This document shows, one piece after another, positions 8,431-15,541 of a stretch of DNA of 64,000 bases. The stretch's first letter is position 1; the number at the start of each line of letters is the position of its first letter. This DNA comes from Kribbella sp. NBC_01245. Its GTDB lineage: Bacteria; Actinomycetota; Actinomycetes; Propionibacteriales; Kribbellaceae. A model generated the notes under the pieces. It was given only the letters and a program-made list of their open reading frames with translations, searched no databases and was not told where the DNA came from. The stretch is from positions 7,874,001 to 7,938,000 of the forward strand of contig NZ_CP108487.1 in NCBI RefSeq assembly GCF_036226525.1, written 5' to 3'. Position numbers and translations under genes: made by a program.

Positions 8431-9195
8431 ATGCTGATCGCGGAGGACCTGCTGTTGCTGCTGCACGACGACGACAGCGATAGGCCGGTCGGGGGATCGC
8501 CAAGTGCCGACTACGCGTTGGCGGGCGCGATCCTGATCGAGCTGGCGATGCGCGGCCGGGTCGGCATGCTCTCGAGCGACGAGACGGGCGGCGACACGGG
8601 CGAGACGGGCGAGACGGGCGGCAAGACGAGAGGCGAGACAGGTCGCGACCTGGGCAAGAACGGCCGCCTGGTCGCGATCGACGATTCGCCGACGGGGGAC
8701 GAGCTGCTGGATCGCCGGCTGGCCATCCTGACCGCCAAGGGCCGCACGGTCACCAAAGGCAAGGTGACCAAGAACGGCCTGCGCCCGGTGAACCTGGTGC
8801 CGAAGGTCGCCAAGGAGCTGCGCGCGGAGTTGCTGGATCGCCTTACCGATAAGGGGATTCTGCAGGCCGATCGCGAACGCGTGTTGCCCGTCACGCGCTG
8901 GACCGCACGCGATGCCGGTCACGGTCTGGAGGTTCGCGCCGGGCTGGAGAGTGCGCTCAAGTTCGGCAATACGCCGAGCGATCGGACCGGCGTACTCATC
9001 ACGCTGCTGCACGCCCAGCACGTCGTACCGAAGGTGCTCACCGGCCCGATGGGGCGCAAGGCGTTGCGCCGCCGGGCCGCGGAGATCGCCACCGAGAACG
9101 CTGCCGCCGAGGGTGTACTCGGCGCGATCCAGACCGGCGTGACCGCGGCCATCGCGGTGGCCGGCACGAACCCGCCCGACGCCGCCAGCGCCTGA
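8431..9195 (+). CDS. GPP34 (Golgi phosphoprotein 3-like) family protein, copy 2
   Basis: This 254-aa paralogue of the preceding gene starts MLIAEDLLLLLHDDDSD and keeps DYALAGAILIELAMRGRV, PTGDELLDRRLAIL and RTGVLITLLHAQHVVPKVL. It differs by a low-complexity insert around residues 50-67 (GDTGETGETGGKTRGE), encoded by short GACGGGCGA-type DNA repeats, which suggests slippage expansion in a surface loop. I chose the ATG at 8431 because it follows a TAGCGT -10 element by 7 nt and matches the start of copy 1; an upstream start at 8383 adds non-conserved residues. The stop codon lies in the first unit of a 17-bp tandem repeat. Confidence 0.85.
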   Translation: MLIAEDLLLLLHDDDSDRPVGGSPSADYALAGAILIELAMRGRVGMLSSDETGGDTGETGETGGKTRGETGRDLGKNGRLVAIDDSPTGDELLDRRLAILTAKGRTVTKGKVTKNGLRPVNLVPKVAKELRAELLDRLTDKGILQADRERVLPVTRWTARDAGHGLEVRAGLESALKFGNTPSDRTGVLITLLHAQHVVPKVLTGPMGRKALRRRAAEIATENAAAEGVLGAIQTGVTAAIAVAGTNPPDAASA

Positions 9196-9254
9196 CCAAG
9201 ACGAGCGCCTGACCAAGACGAGCGCCTGACCAAGACGAGCGCCTGACCAAGGCG
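9187..9254. repeat. Four tandem 17-bp repeats at the end of the second GPP34 gene
   Basis: The unit AGCGCCTGACCAAGACG occurs at 9187-9203, 9204-9220 and 9221-9237, with a fourth copy differing by one base at 9238-9254. The first unit contains the GPP34 stop codon. The array sits between convergent genes. Confidence 0.9.
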
Positions 9255-9293
9255 TTGACGGCTGTGGGCGGTGTTCGGCCAGGTGTTACCGAA

Positions 9294-9869
9294 CTACTCG
9301 GCCTGACAGTTCGCCGTACAGAACTTGTCCGTCAGCGTCAGGTGCACACCTGGCTCCTCGGAATCGGCCTCGGCGGAGAGGTCGACCTTCCAGTCGCCGA
9401 TCGTGGTCTTGGTCGCGGTCTTGCCGGCCTGCTTGCCGAACCAGTCCGCGACCAGCCAGACCTCGTTCACATGCGCGGTTTCCAGCGCCTTCGGCAGGTC
9501 CTTCGCGATCGCGGCATGCGCCTGGTCGACCTTGCCGATCGAGTGCAACGAGACGACCGGCACCCGCTTGTGCTTTCCGGTCAGCACCCAGACCGAGATC
9601 GGGCCCGACTCACAGATGGCGTACGTCGAGTCCTTGCCGCACGTATAACCGGCCCCGGTCAGACCGGTCACGACCTGGGCGGCGGTCAGCTGCGCCATCG
9701 GTGGCGTCACCAGCGCCGGCTTGCCGCTAGGCGTACTCACCGGCTCAGTGCTGGTGGAACTCGAGGCGGCCGGAGGCGTGGAACCAGCGCTGGGCTTGTC
9801 CGAGGAGCCGGAGCAGGCCGTCGCGGCGAGCAGGACAACACTCAGGCACGCGACGGCGGAGCGCTTCAG
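9294..9869 (-). CDS. Lipoprotein of unknown function, probably CTG-initiated
   Basis: The frame that contains a GTG start at 9740 stays open upstream and there encodes a clear lipoprotein signal peptide: LKRSAVACLSVVLLAATAC followed by SGSS, with an LAATAC lipobox. No ATG, GTG or TTG precedes it in frame, but CTG at 9867-9869 does, 7 nt after a GAGG motif and overlapping the deoD stop as CTGA. I therefore call a 191-aa CTG-started product coupled to deoD. The mature part has a Pro/Ser/Thr linker and an about 110-residue domain with four cysteines (YTCGKDSTYAIC and KFCTANCQ). I do not recognise the domain; it should be anchored on the outer face of the membrane. Confidence 0.68.
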   Translation of the reverse strand: MKRSAVACLSVVLLAATACSGSSDKPSAGSTPPAASSSTSTEPVSTPSGKPALVTPPMAQLTAAQVVTGLTGAGYTCGKDSTYAICESGPISVWVLTGKHKRVPVVSLHSIGKVDQAHAAIAKDLPKALETAHVNEVWLVADWFGKQAGKTATKTTIGDWKVDLSAEADSEEPGVHLTLTDKFCTANCQAE

Positions 9870-10579
9870 ACCGGCACCTCGATCGCAGCGTCCAGGGCGA
9901 TCGTGATCATCTCCGAGAAGGTGGTCTGACGCTCTTCGGCAGAGGTCTCCTCCTTCGTGATGAGGTGGTCCGACACGGTCATGATGCCGAGCGCGCGGCG
10001 GCCGAACTTGGCGGCCAGCGTGTACAGCGCGGAGGCCTCCATCTCGATCGCGAGCACGCCGTACTCCGCGGTGCGGTTCACCAGATCCGGGCGGTCGTTG
10101 TAGAACAGGTCGCCCGAGAAGACGCCACCGACGTGCACGTTGAGCCCGGCGGCCTCGGCGTTGTCGACGGCGGCGCGCAGCAGCTTGTAGTCGGCCGTCG
10201 GCGCGTAGTCGATGCCGTGGAAGCGCAGCCGGTTCATCTGCGAGTCGGTGCTGGCCGACATCGCGATGATGACGTCGCGAATCCGCACGCTCTCCGAGAT
10301 CGCGCCACAGGTACCGACCCGGATCAGCGTCTGTACGTCGTACTCGGTGAACAGCTCGTTGGCGTAGATCGCGGCCGACGGCTGGCCCATGCCGGAGCCC
10401 TGCACGGAGATCCGCTCACCCTTGTACGTGCCGGTGAACCCGAACATGTTCCGGATCTCGGTGTAGCAGGTGACGTCGGACAGATAGGTCTCGGCGATCC
10501 ACTTGGCCCGCAGGGGATCCCCGGGGAACAGCACTCGCGGTGCGATCTGCCCCTTCGAAGCGGCGATATGAACACTCAT
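9866..10579 (-). CDS. deoD: Purine-nucleoside phosphorylase, DeoD type
   Basis: This 237-aa cytoplasmic enzyme cleaves purine (deoxy)nucleosides with phosphate to give the free base and (deoxy)ribose-1-phosphate for salvage. It has the hexameric DeoD pattern: LFPGDPLRAKWIAETYL, the phosphate-site GSGMGQPSAAIYANEL, RVGTCGAI, EMEASALYTLA and VSDHL with the catalytic Asp. Length matches the family (about 235-240 aa). I chose the ATG at 10579 because MSVHIAASKGQIAP matches the usual DeoD start; the upstream extension is non-conserved. Its 3' end overlaps the CTG start of the lipoprotein gene. Confidence 0.93.
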   Translation of the reverse strand: MSVHIAASKGQIAPRVLFPGDPLRAKWIAETYLSDVTCYTEIRNMFGFTGTYKGERISVQGSGMGQPSAAIYANELFTEYDVQTLIRVGTCGAISESVRIRDVIIAMSASTDSQMNRLRFHGIDYAPTADYKLLRAAVDNAEAAGLNVHVGGVFSGDLFYNDRPDLVNRTAEYGVLAIEMEASALYTLAAKFGRRALGIMTVSDHLITKEETSAEERQTTFSEMITIALDAAIEVPV

Positions 10580-10595
10580 GCACGCGATGCTCTCA

Positions 10596-10663
10596 CGCAG
10601 CGGTGCCGAGAACGCAGCGGTGCCGAGCTCCCAGGCGTGCCGAGCATGCAGGCGTGCCGAGAT
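10596..10663. repeat. Four degenerate 17-bp repeats between deoD and nudC
   Basis: Units of 17 bp (10596-10612, 10613-10629, 10630-10646, 10647-10663) share the core GGCGTGCCGAG or GCGGTGCCGAG. They fill the divergent promoter region, and the last unit runs into the nudC -10 element. Confidence 0.75.
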
Positions 10664-10674
10664 AGGTTGATGGT
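10663..10674 (+). promoter_or_regulatory. Leaderless -10 element of nudC
   Basis: TAGGTT (10663-10668) lies 6 nt before the GTG start at 10675; there is no Shine-Dalgarno sequence. Confidence 0.55.
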
Positions 10675-11607
10675 GTGCCGTACTCGATCGACCACTCCTC
10701 CCTTGCCTTGTCCCGATCCGCGCTCGACCGCGCGGCCGACCGTCGCCGCGACACCGCCTGGCTGAGTCAGGCCTGGGAGCTCCCGGACACCCAGGTCGCA
10801 CTCGTCGCCGGCAAACCTGGTGACCAGCGCGTGGCAGTGAACGACGACCGCACCGCGCTCGCCTTCGTCAGCCCGGCCGACGCGCCCGACGGCGAACGCA
10901 TCTTCCTCGGCATCGACCGGGTAGCCGGTGCCGGCCAGACCGCGGAGGGTCGAGCGGTGTTCGCGATCATGCTTGCGGAGGCCACCGACAGTTTTGCGTC
11001 ACTGCGCGAAGCCGGCGCCGTACTGGACGATCGGGAGGCCGGGATCGCGGTCAACCTGGTCGGCCTGGCGAACTGGCACGGCACCCACCCGCACTGCGCC
11101 CGCTGTGGCGCGCGCACGGAGATCATCGACGCGGGCCACGTCCGCCGCTGCCCGGCCTGCGGAGCGAGCCATTTCCCGCGCAGCGACCCGGCGGTCATCG
11201 TGCTGGTCACGGACGACCAGGACCGCGCGCTGCTCGGCCGGGGCGTGGGCTGGCCCGAAGGCAGGTACTCGACGCTCGCGGGATTCGTCGAGCCGGGGGA
11301 GAGCCTCGAGTCCGCCGTACGGCGTGAGGTGCTGGAGGAGTCGGGCGTGGTCGTCGGGAACGACGTGCGGTACGTCGGCAGCCAGCCGTGGCCGATGCCG
11401 TCGAGCCTGATGCTCGGGTTCTACGCGGTGGCCACGGAGACGACGATCGACGTCGACGAAGACGAGATCGTCGACGCGCGCTGGTTCAGCCGGGAGGACC
11501 TGAAGGCGGCCGCCGACACCGGGGAGGTCGTCATCCCCGGCTCGGTCAGCATCTCCCGGCGGTTGATCGAAGGCTGGTACGGCTCGGATCTACCCGGTTC
11601 CTGGTAA
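10675..11607 (+). CDS. nudC: NAD(+) diphosphatase / NAD-decapping NUDIX hydrolase
   Basis: This 310-aa enzyme hydrolyses NADH or NAD to NMN and AMP and in NudC proteins can remove NAD caps from RNA. The N-terminal domain is followed by a zinc ribbon (CARC at about residue 142, then CPAC) and a NUDIX domain whose box starts GFVEPGES at about residue 203 and ends REVLEESG. The NudC-specific SQPWPMPSSLM motif follows the box. The start is a GTG with a leaderless-type -10 element. In mycobacteria nudC sits in the same adn-uvrD2 neighbourhood, which supports the call. Confidence 0.93.
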   Translation: MPYSIDHSSLALSRSALDRAADRRRDTAWLSQAWELPDTQVALVAGKPGDQRVAVNDDRTALAFVSPADAPDGERIFLGIDRVAGAGQTAEGRAVFAIMLAEATDSFASLREAGAVLDDREAGIAVNLVGLANWHGTHPHCARCGARTEIIDAGHVRRCPACGASHFPRSDPAVIVLVTDDQDRALLGRGVGWPEGRYSTLAGFVEPGESLESAVRREVLEESGVVVGNDVRYVGSQPWPMPSSLMLGFYAVATETTIDVDEDEIVDARWFSREDLKAAADTGEVVIPGSVSISRRLIEGWYGSDLPGSW

Positions 11608-11622
11608 GTCCGAGAGTAAGAC

Positions 11623-11862
11623 TCAGGCCGCGAGCTTGTCGGCGATCTGGGCCAGGCTCGGGTTGGTCATCGCGGTGCCGTCGGGGAAGACCACGGTCGG
11701 CACCGTCTGGTTGCCGTTGTTGACCTTCTCGACGATCTTGGCGGCCTCCGGCTGCTGCTCGATGTCGACCTCGCTGAACTTGATCCCGGCCCGCTTGAGC
11801 TGGCCCTTCAGGCGGTGGCAGTAACCACACCACGGGGTCGAGTACATCGTGAAGGCGGCCAT
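11623..11862 (-). CDS. mrx1: Mycoredoxin (glutaredoxin-like, mycothiol-dependent)
   Basis: This 79-aa glutaredoxin-fold protein has the mycoredoxin active site CGYC (residues 12-15) within MYSTPWCGYCHRLK, a cis-Pro region TVPTVVFPDG, and the C-terminal TNPSLAQIADKL. Mycoredoxins reduce protein-mycothiol mixed disulfides in actinobacteria. The gene is convergent with nudC and divergent from uvrD2, the same neighbourhood as mycobacterial Rv3198A. A GGAGATG Shine-Dalgarno motif precedes the ATG. Confidence 0.92.
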   Translation of the reverse strand: MAAFTMYSTPWCGYCHRLKGQLKRAGIKFSEVDIEQQPEAAKIVEKVNNGNQTVPTVVFPDGTAMTNPSLAQIADKLAA

Positions 11863-12001
11863 CGAGGCATCTCCGTCTCTGAGCTGTCGGGCACTGTCGG
11901 TCGGCCCGTCTACTGTTGCTCTCGAAGTATCCGAACCAAGCCCCTGGTGGTGCTGTTCCCGTATGTCTCAGTCCGTGAGCGATCTCACACAGAATGCTGT
12001 C

Positions 12002-14077
12002 ATGCAGTCGGCCGACGCCCTGCTGGCAGCCCTCGACCCGGAGCAGCGCGCCGTCGCGATGGCGCTGCACGGGCCGGTCTGCGTGATGGCCGGAGCAGGT
12101 ACCGGCAAGACCCGCGCGATCACCCACCGGATCGCGTACGGCGTTCGCACCGGGACGTATGACCCGGCCCGGGTGCTGGCGGTGACGTTCACCCAGCGGG
12201 CCGCCGGCGAGATGCGCGGGCGGCTGGCCCAGCTCGGTGCGACCGGCGTACAGGCGCGGACGTTCCACTCGGCGGCGTTGCGACAGGCGCGCTTCTTCTG
12301 GCCGAAGGTGTTCGGTGGTGAGCTGCCGCCGATCATCGACCGGAAGTTCCCGCTGCTGACCGAGGCGGCCTCGCGCTGCCGGGTCCGGGTCGACACCCCG
12401 GCCCTGCGGGACCTGGCCGGTGAGATCGAGTGGGCCAAGGTGAGCAACGTCCGGCCCGACGACTACGCGAGGGTGGCGCCCGCCTCGGCGCGAGCGCTGG
12501 CCGCGTTCGACCCGCAGACGATCTCGCACATCTTCGCCGCCTACGAGGACGTGAAGCACGAGCGCGGCCGGATCGACCTGGAGGACGTGCTGCTCTGCGC
12601 GGTCGCCCTGCTCGCGGAGGACGAGCGGACCGCCGCCGAGGTGCGTAAGCAGTACCGCCACTTCGTCGTGGACGAGTATCAGGACGTCTCGCCGCTGCAG
12701 CAGACCCTGCTCGAGCTGTGGCTCGGCGGCCGCCAAGAGGTCTGCGTGGTCGGCGACCCGGCTCAGACCATCTACTCCTGGGCCGGCGCCGACCCGGCGA
12801 ACCTGGTGCAGTTCGCCGGCCGCCATCCCGACGCGGCCGTGATCAAGCTGGTCCGCGACTACCGCTCTACCCCGCAGATCGTCGAAGTGGCGAACAAGGT
12901 GCTCGACGCGACCGGGGCCGCCGGGCTGCCCGGCCGGGTCCAGCTCCGCAGCCAGCGTGAGGCCGGGGCGGAGCCGACGTTCCGGGAGTTCTCCGACGAG
13001 GTGGCCGAGGCCGGGTCGATCGCGCGGGCGATCGAGCGGCTGCGCGACGGTGGCGTGCCGCTGCGGGAGATCGCCATCCTGTTCCGGATCAACGCCCAGT
13101 CGGAGAACTTCGAGCAGGCCCTCGCCGAGCGACGTATCCCGGCCGTGCTGAAGGGCGCCGAGCGCTTCTTCGAGCGGGCCGAGATCCGCCAGGCCGCCGT
13201 GCTGCTCCGCGGCCAGGCCAAGTCGGGGGACAACCGCGACTCCTTGCCCGAGACGGTCAAGGCGGTGCTGAGCGGCGCAGGCTGGAGCGCCGAGGCGCCG
13301 GCCGGGATAGGGGCAGTGCGGGATCGCTGGGAGTCCCTGGCGGCCCTGGTGACCATGACCGAGGACTTCGCCGCGCAACACCCGGCCGCCGGGCTGCCCG
13401 AGTTGATGGCCGAGCTGGACCGCCGGGCCGCGATTCAGCACGCCCCGGTCGCCGAGGGCGTCACGCTGGCGACACTGCACGCGGCGAAGGGCCTCGAGTG
13501 GGGGCACGTCTTCATCGTCGGAGCGCATGAGGGCACGCTGCCGATCAGCTACGCCCAGACGCCGGCCCAGGTGGAGGAGGAGCGGCGGCTGTTCTATGTA
13601 GGCGTCACTCGGGCGAAGGACGGCCTCTGCATCAGCTGGTCGCTGGCCCGGTCGCCAGGTGGCCGGGGGCAGCGCGGGCCGAGCCGGTTCCTGGATCCGA
13701 TCGGCGTGCGCAGTTCGAAACCGGCTGCGGCGAGTGAGTCCCGGTTCACCCGTGGCTCGCGCGACGAGCGGAAGACGGTGGCACGCTGCCGGATCTGCGG
13801 GCGCGGGCTGGTCGAACCGGCCGCCCGCAAGCTGGGCCGCTGCGAGGACTGCCCGTCGACGATCGACCAGGAGCTGTTCGACCGGCTGCACGCCTGGCGG
13901 GCCGAGCGCGCTGACGCGGATCGGGTGCCCGCCTTCGTCGTACTGACTGATGCCACGCTCACGGCGGTGGCCGAGATCCGGCCTACCGATGAGTTGTCCT
14001 TGTTGCGGATCGCCGGGATCGGCCGTGTGAAGGTCGACAAGTACGGCGAGGACGTGCTCAGGATCTGTTCTCTTTAA
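12002..14077 (+). CDS. uvrD2: ATP-dependent DNA helicase UvrD2
   Basis: This 691-aa superfamily 1 helicase unwinds DNA 3' to 5' in repair. It has Walker A GAGTGKT (31-37), Walker B VVDEYQDVS (about 222), QTIYSWAGA, TLHAAKGLEW and YVGVTRAK. It then has the UvrD2-specific tetracysteine CRIC (about 596) and CEDC, and a C-terminal HRDC domain (about 625-690) ending LRIAGIGRVKVDKYGEDVL. I chose the ATG at 12002 because MQSADALLAALDPEQR aligns with the start of mycobacterial UvrD2; an in-frame ATG at 11963 would add 13 residues. A TACTGT motif at about 11911 may be its -10 element. It precedes the whiB7 unit. Confidence 0.93.
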   Translation: MQSADALLAALDPEQRAVAMALHGPVCVMAGAGTGKTRAITHRIAYGVRTGTYDPARVLAVTFTQRAAGEMRGRLAQLGATGVQARTFHSAALRQARFFWPKVFGGELPPIIDRKFPLLTEAASRCRVRVDTPALRDLAGEIEWAKVSNVRPDDYARVAPASARALAAFDPQTISHIFAAYEDVKHERGRIDLEDVLLCAVALLAEDERTAAEVRKQYRHFVVDEYQDVSPLQQTLLELWLGGRQEVCVVGDPAQTIYSWAGADPANLVQFAGRHPDAAVIKLVRDYRSTPQIVEVANKVLDATGAAGLPGRVQLRSQREAGAEPTFREFSDEVAEAGSIARAIERLRDGGVPLREIAILFRINAQSENFEQALAERRIPAVLKGAERFFERAEIRQAAVLLRGQAKSGDNRDSLPETVKAVLSGAGWSAEAPAGIGAVRDRWESLAALVTMTEDFAAQHPAAGLPELMAELDRRAAIQHAPVAEGVTLATLHAAKGLEWGHVFIVGAHEGTLPISYAQTPAQVEEERRLFYVGVTRAKDGLCISWSLARSPGGRGQRGPSRFLDPIGVRSSKPAAASESRFTRGSRDERKTVARCRICGRGLVEPAARKLGRCEDCPSTIDQELFDRLHAWRAERADADRVPAFVVLTDATLTAVAEIRPTDELSLLRIAGIGRVKVDKYGEDVLRICSL

Positions 14078-14208
14078 TGCCTTTCGCGCCTGGGCCGCCG
14101 CCGATAGAGTGACGAGGCAACGATCGCCCAGCGTGGTCGTTCAGTTGCCCAAAAGGGCAACGTGACGGCATCTTTCGGCCTTGGCCGGAAGTTCCCAGAA
14201 GTTCTGCG

Positions 14209-14247
14209 ATAAATAGTTTGCGGCCTCCTCGAAGGTCGGCGTAGTCT
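14209..14247 (+). promoter_or_regulatory. Probable whiB7 promoter with an AT-rich WhiB7 site
   Basis: TTGCGG (14218-14223) and TAGTCT (14242-14247) are spaced by 18 bp and could be the -35 and -10 elements. The AT-rich ATAAATA (14209-14215) lies two bases upstream of the -35 element, the position bound by the WhiB7 AT-hook in autoregulated whiB7 promoters. Confidence 0.5.
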
Positions 14248-14342
14248 TCTTGCTGCGGCCGCGGTTTGGCCGAAAACTTCATTCGAACCATAGCGACGAG
14301 CTTCACCGCCCGTTTGCCACAACGAGAGGAGGTGCCCCGGAA

Positions 14343-14555
14343 ATGATCACTCAGAAGGCGATGCAGATGACGACGAACGTTTGCTTTAACGATGCGTTGG
14401 TGAAGCACGCCCTGATCCAGGGTGCCTCGTCGCCGCGTCTGCGCGTCGCGACCGTTGTGAAGCCGCTCCTGCAGGACACCCAGGTTCTGGGCGCTCCGAT
14501 CACGGACGGCGGCTACGGCGGTTTGGGTTCTCGAGCATGGAGTCCACCGGTCTGA
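14343..14555 (+). CDS. Leader ORF (uORF) of the whiB7 transcript
   Basis: A 70-codon ORF begins with ATG at 14343, 8 nt after a strong GAGAGGAGGTG Shine-Dalgarno sequence, so it should be efficiently translated. It lies between the presumed whiB7 promoter and an intrinsic terminator before whiB7. Its TGA stop (14553-14555) sits inside a hairpin. This matches the known arrangement in mycobacteria and Streptomyces, where ribosome stalling on the whiB7/wblC leader ORF under translation inhibitors prevents attenuation. The peptide (MITQKAMQMTTNVCFND at the start) has no recognisable domain; its role is probably to be translated rather than to function as a protein. Confidence 0.72.
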   Translation: MITQKAMQMTTNVCFNDALVKHALIQGASSPRLRVATVVKPLLQDTQVLGAPITDGGYGGLGSRAWSPPV

Positions 14556-14573
14556 CTTTCACAAGTCAGCCGG
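14547..14573 (+). promoter_or_regulatory. Hairpin covering the leader ORF stop codon
   Basis: CCGG plus CTGACTT pairs with AAGTCAG plus CCGG around a TCAC loop, an 11-bp stem with one bulged T. The uORF stop codon lies in the 5' arm, so a terminating ribosome would disrupt it and change downstream folding. Confidence 0.6.
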
Positions 14574-14582
14574 CACCTCCAA

Positions 14583-14621
14583 GGCCGCGGAACCCGCTCA
14601 GGGTCCCGCGGCCCTTTTGTT
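14583..14621 (+). terminator. Intrinsic terminator acting as whiB7 attenuator
   Basis: GGCCGCGGAACCC (14583-14595) pairs with GGGTCCCGCGGCC (14601-14613) with one mismatch and is followed by CTTTTGTTTG. It lies after the leader ORF and about 80 nt before the whiB7 start. Confidence 0.85.
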
Positions 14622-14701
14622 TGTCGGCCACCAGCCGGTGGTCGGTACCGACGACAAGAGACAAGCAACAACAGCAAGAAAGTCACTAGGAGGTGACCGG
14701 A

Positions 14702-14989
14702 ATGAGTATCAGCTTCCTCGATGCGTTTACCGAGGTTGCAACGGAGCAGGACCTGCCCTGTCGGTCCTACGCACCGGAGCTCTTCTTCGCCGAATCCCCG
14801 GCGGACGTTGAGTACGCGAAGTCCCTCTGCACCACCTGCCCCTTGATGGAGCAGTGCCTCGCCGGAGCGCTCGAGCGTTCCGAGCCGTGGGGCGTGTGGG
14901 GCGGTCAGCTGTTCGTCCAGGGCGTGGTGGTTCCACGCAAGCGGCCCCGTGGCCGTCCACGTAAGAGCGACAGCATCGCCGCCGCCTGA
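14702..14989 (+). CDS. whiB7: WhiB-family redox-sensing regulator WhiB7
   Basis: This 95-aa protein has the four [4Fe-4S] cluster cysteines C20, C43, C46 and C52, the WhiB signature GVWGG (64-68), and the WhiB7-specific C-terminal AT-hook RGRPR (83-87). WhiB7 binds the primary sigma factor and turns on intrinsic antibiotic-resistance genes and its own promoter. The ATG at 14702 is 8 nt after AGGAGG (14688-14693); a GTG inside that motif is rejected. Expression is probably set by autoregulation and by the upstream leader ORF and attenuator. Its position between uvrD2 and an ABC1 kinase matches mycobacteria. Confidence 0.95.
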   Translation: MSISFLDAFTEVATEQDLPCRSYAPELFFAESPADVEYAKSLCTTCPLMEQCLAGALERSEPWGVWGGQLFVQGVVVPRKRPRGRPRKSDSIAAA

Positions 14990-15059
14990 TCATCCGCCCG
15001 AATCGAGACGACTTCCAATGACGACTTTGAAAACACAGACTTTCACCAGGAGAAACGAA

Positions 15060-15245
15060 ATGCATTTACTTCAAGAAGATCTCGCGCGTGCCCACTGTCG
15101 GCAGGTGCTGATCGACGCCGAGCAGAGCCGCCGCATGCACCTGGCCAACCAGCTGGCCCGTGCACAGCGACAGCTCGACCGGGCCAGGCGACGCGCTGAC
15201 CGCGCCTCCGCCAAAGCGAGGCTCGCAGTAGCCCGTCTGGTCTGA
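15060..15245 (+). CDS. Small basic helical protein downstream of whiB7
   Basis: This 61-aa protein is very basic and predicted to be almost entirely helical or coiled-coil (LARAQRQLDRARRRADRAS). The ATG at 15060 follows AGGAGA by 7 nt; an in-frame ATG at 15018 has a weaker ribosome-binding site. It lies 70 nt after whiB7 and before a strong terminator, so it is probably cotranscribed with whiB7. I do not recognise the family. RNA or ribosome binding is a guess based on charge only. Confidence 0.65.
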   Translation: MHLLQEDLARAHCRQVLIDAEQSRRMHLANQLARAQRQLDRARRRADRASAKARLAVARLV

Positions 15246-15284
15246 TCCACCGGCACCCGCGAGGGTCCGGCATTCATCACGAGT

Positions 15285-15329
15285 CCAAGGGGCGGCATCC
15301 CATCGCGGGATGCCGCCCCTTGGCGTTTT
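15285..15329 (+). terminator. Intrinsic terminator of the whiB7 transcription unit
   Basis: CCAAGGGGCGGCATCCC (15285-15301) pairs perfectly with 15307-15323 around a 5-nt loop and is followed by CGTTTTC. Confidence 0.88.
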
Positions 15330-15346
15330 CGGTGCAGAATGGATTT

Positions 15347-15508
15347 ATGGAACAAGTGGTATGTGGGTTCTGCGGGCAGACCGCGGCCGAACTCCCGCTC
15401 ACCTGGATCGCCTCGGTCGAGAACGGCCGCAAGGTCCTCTTCTGCGACCGCTGCGCCCGCGAACACCTCCGCGCGATCGAGAGCAAGCTAGACCCCGCCT
15501 GGTGGTGA
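15347..15508 (+). CDS. Small zinc-ribbon protein of unknown function
   Basis: This 53-aa protein has two CxxC pairs, CGFC near the N-terminus and CDRC about 30 residues later, which probably bind one zinc ion. It ends KLDPAWW, a pattern shared by small hypothetical proteins in actinobacteria. The ATG at 15347 is just downstream of the whiB7-unit terminator; an upstream start at 15320 would lie inside the terminator stem and is rejected. It is convergent with the ABC1 kinase gene. Confidence 0.7.
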   Translation: MEQVVCGFCGQTAAELPLTWIASVENGRKVLFCDRCAREHLRAIESKLDPAWW

Positions 15509-15541
15509 CCCCGCAGGAGGGTCTGCTGGGGCCCGCGCCGG

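Noticed and set aside
11546..13891. 781-aa ORF on the minus strand
   Set aside because: Shadow of uvrD2 on the other strand, overlapping mrx1 in a different frame.
14617..14811. 64-aa ORF overlapping the whiB7 start
   Set aside because: It starts in the terminator tail, has no ribosome-binding site and runs through whiB7 in another frame.
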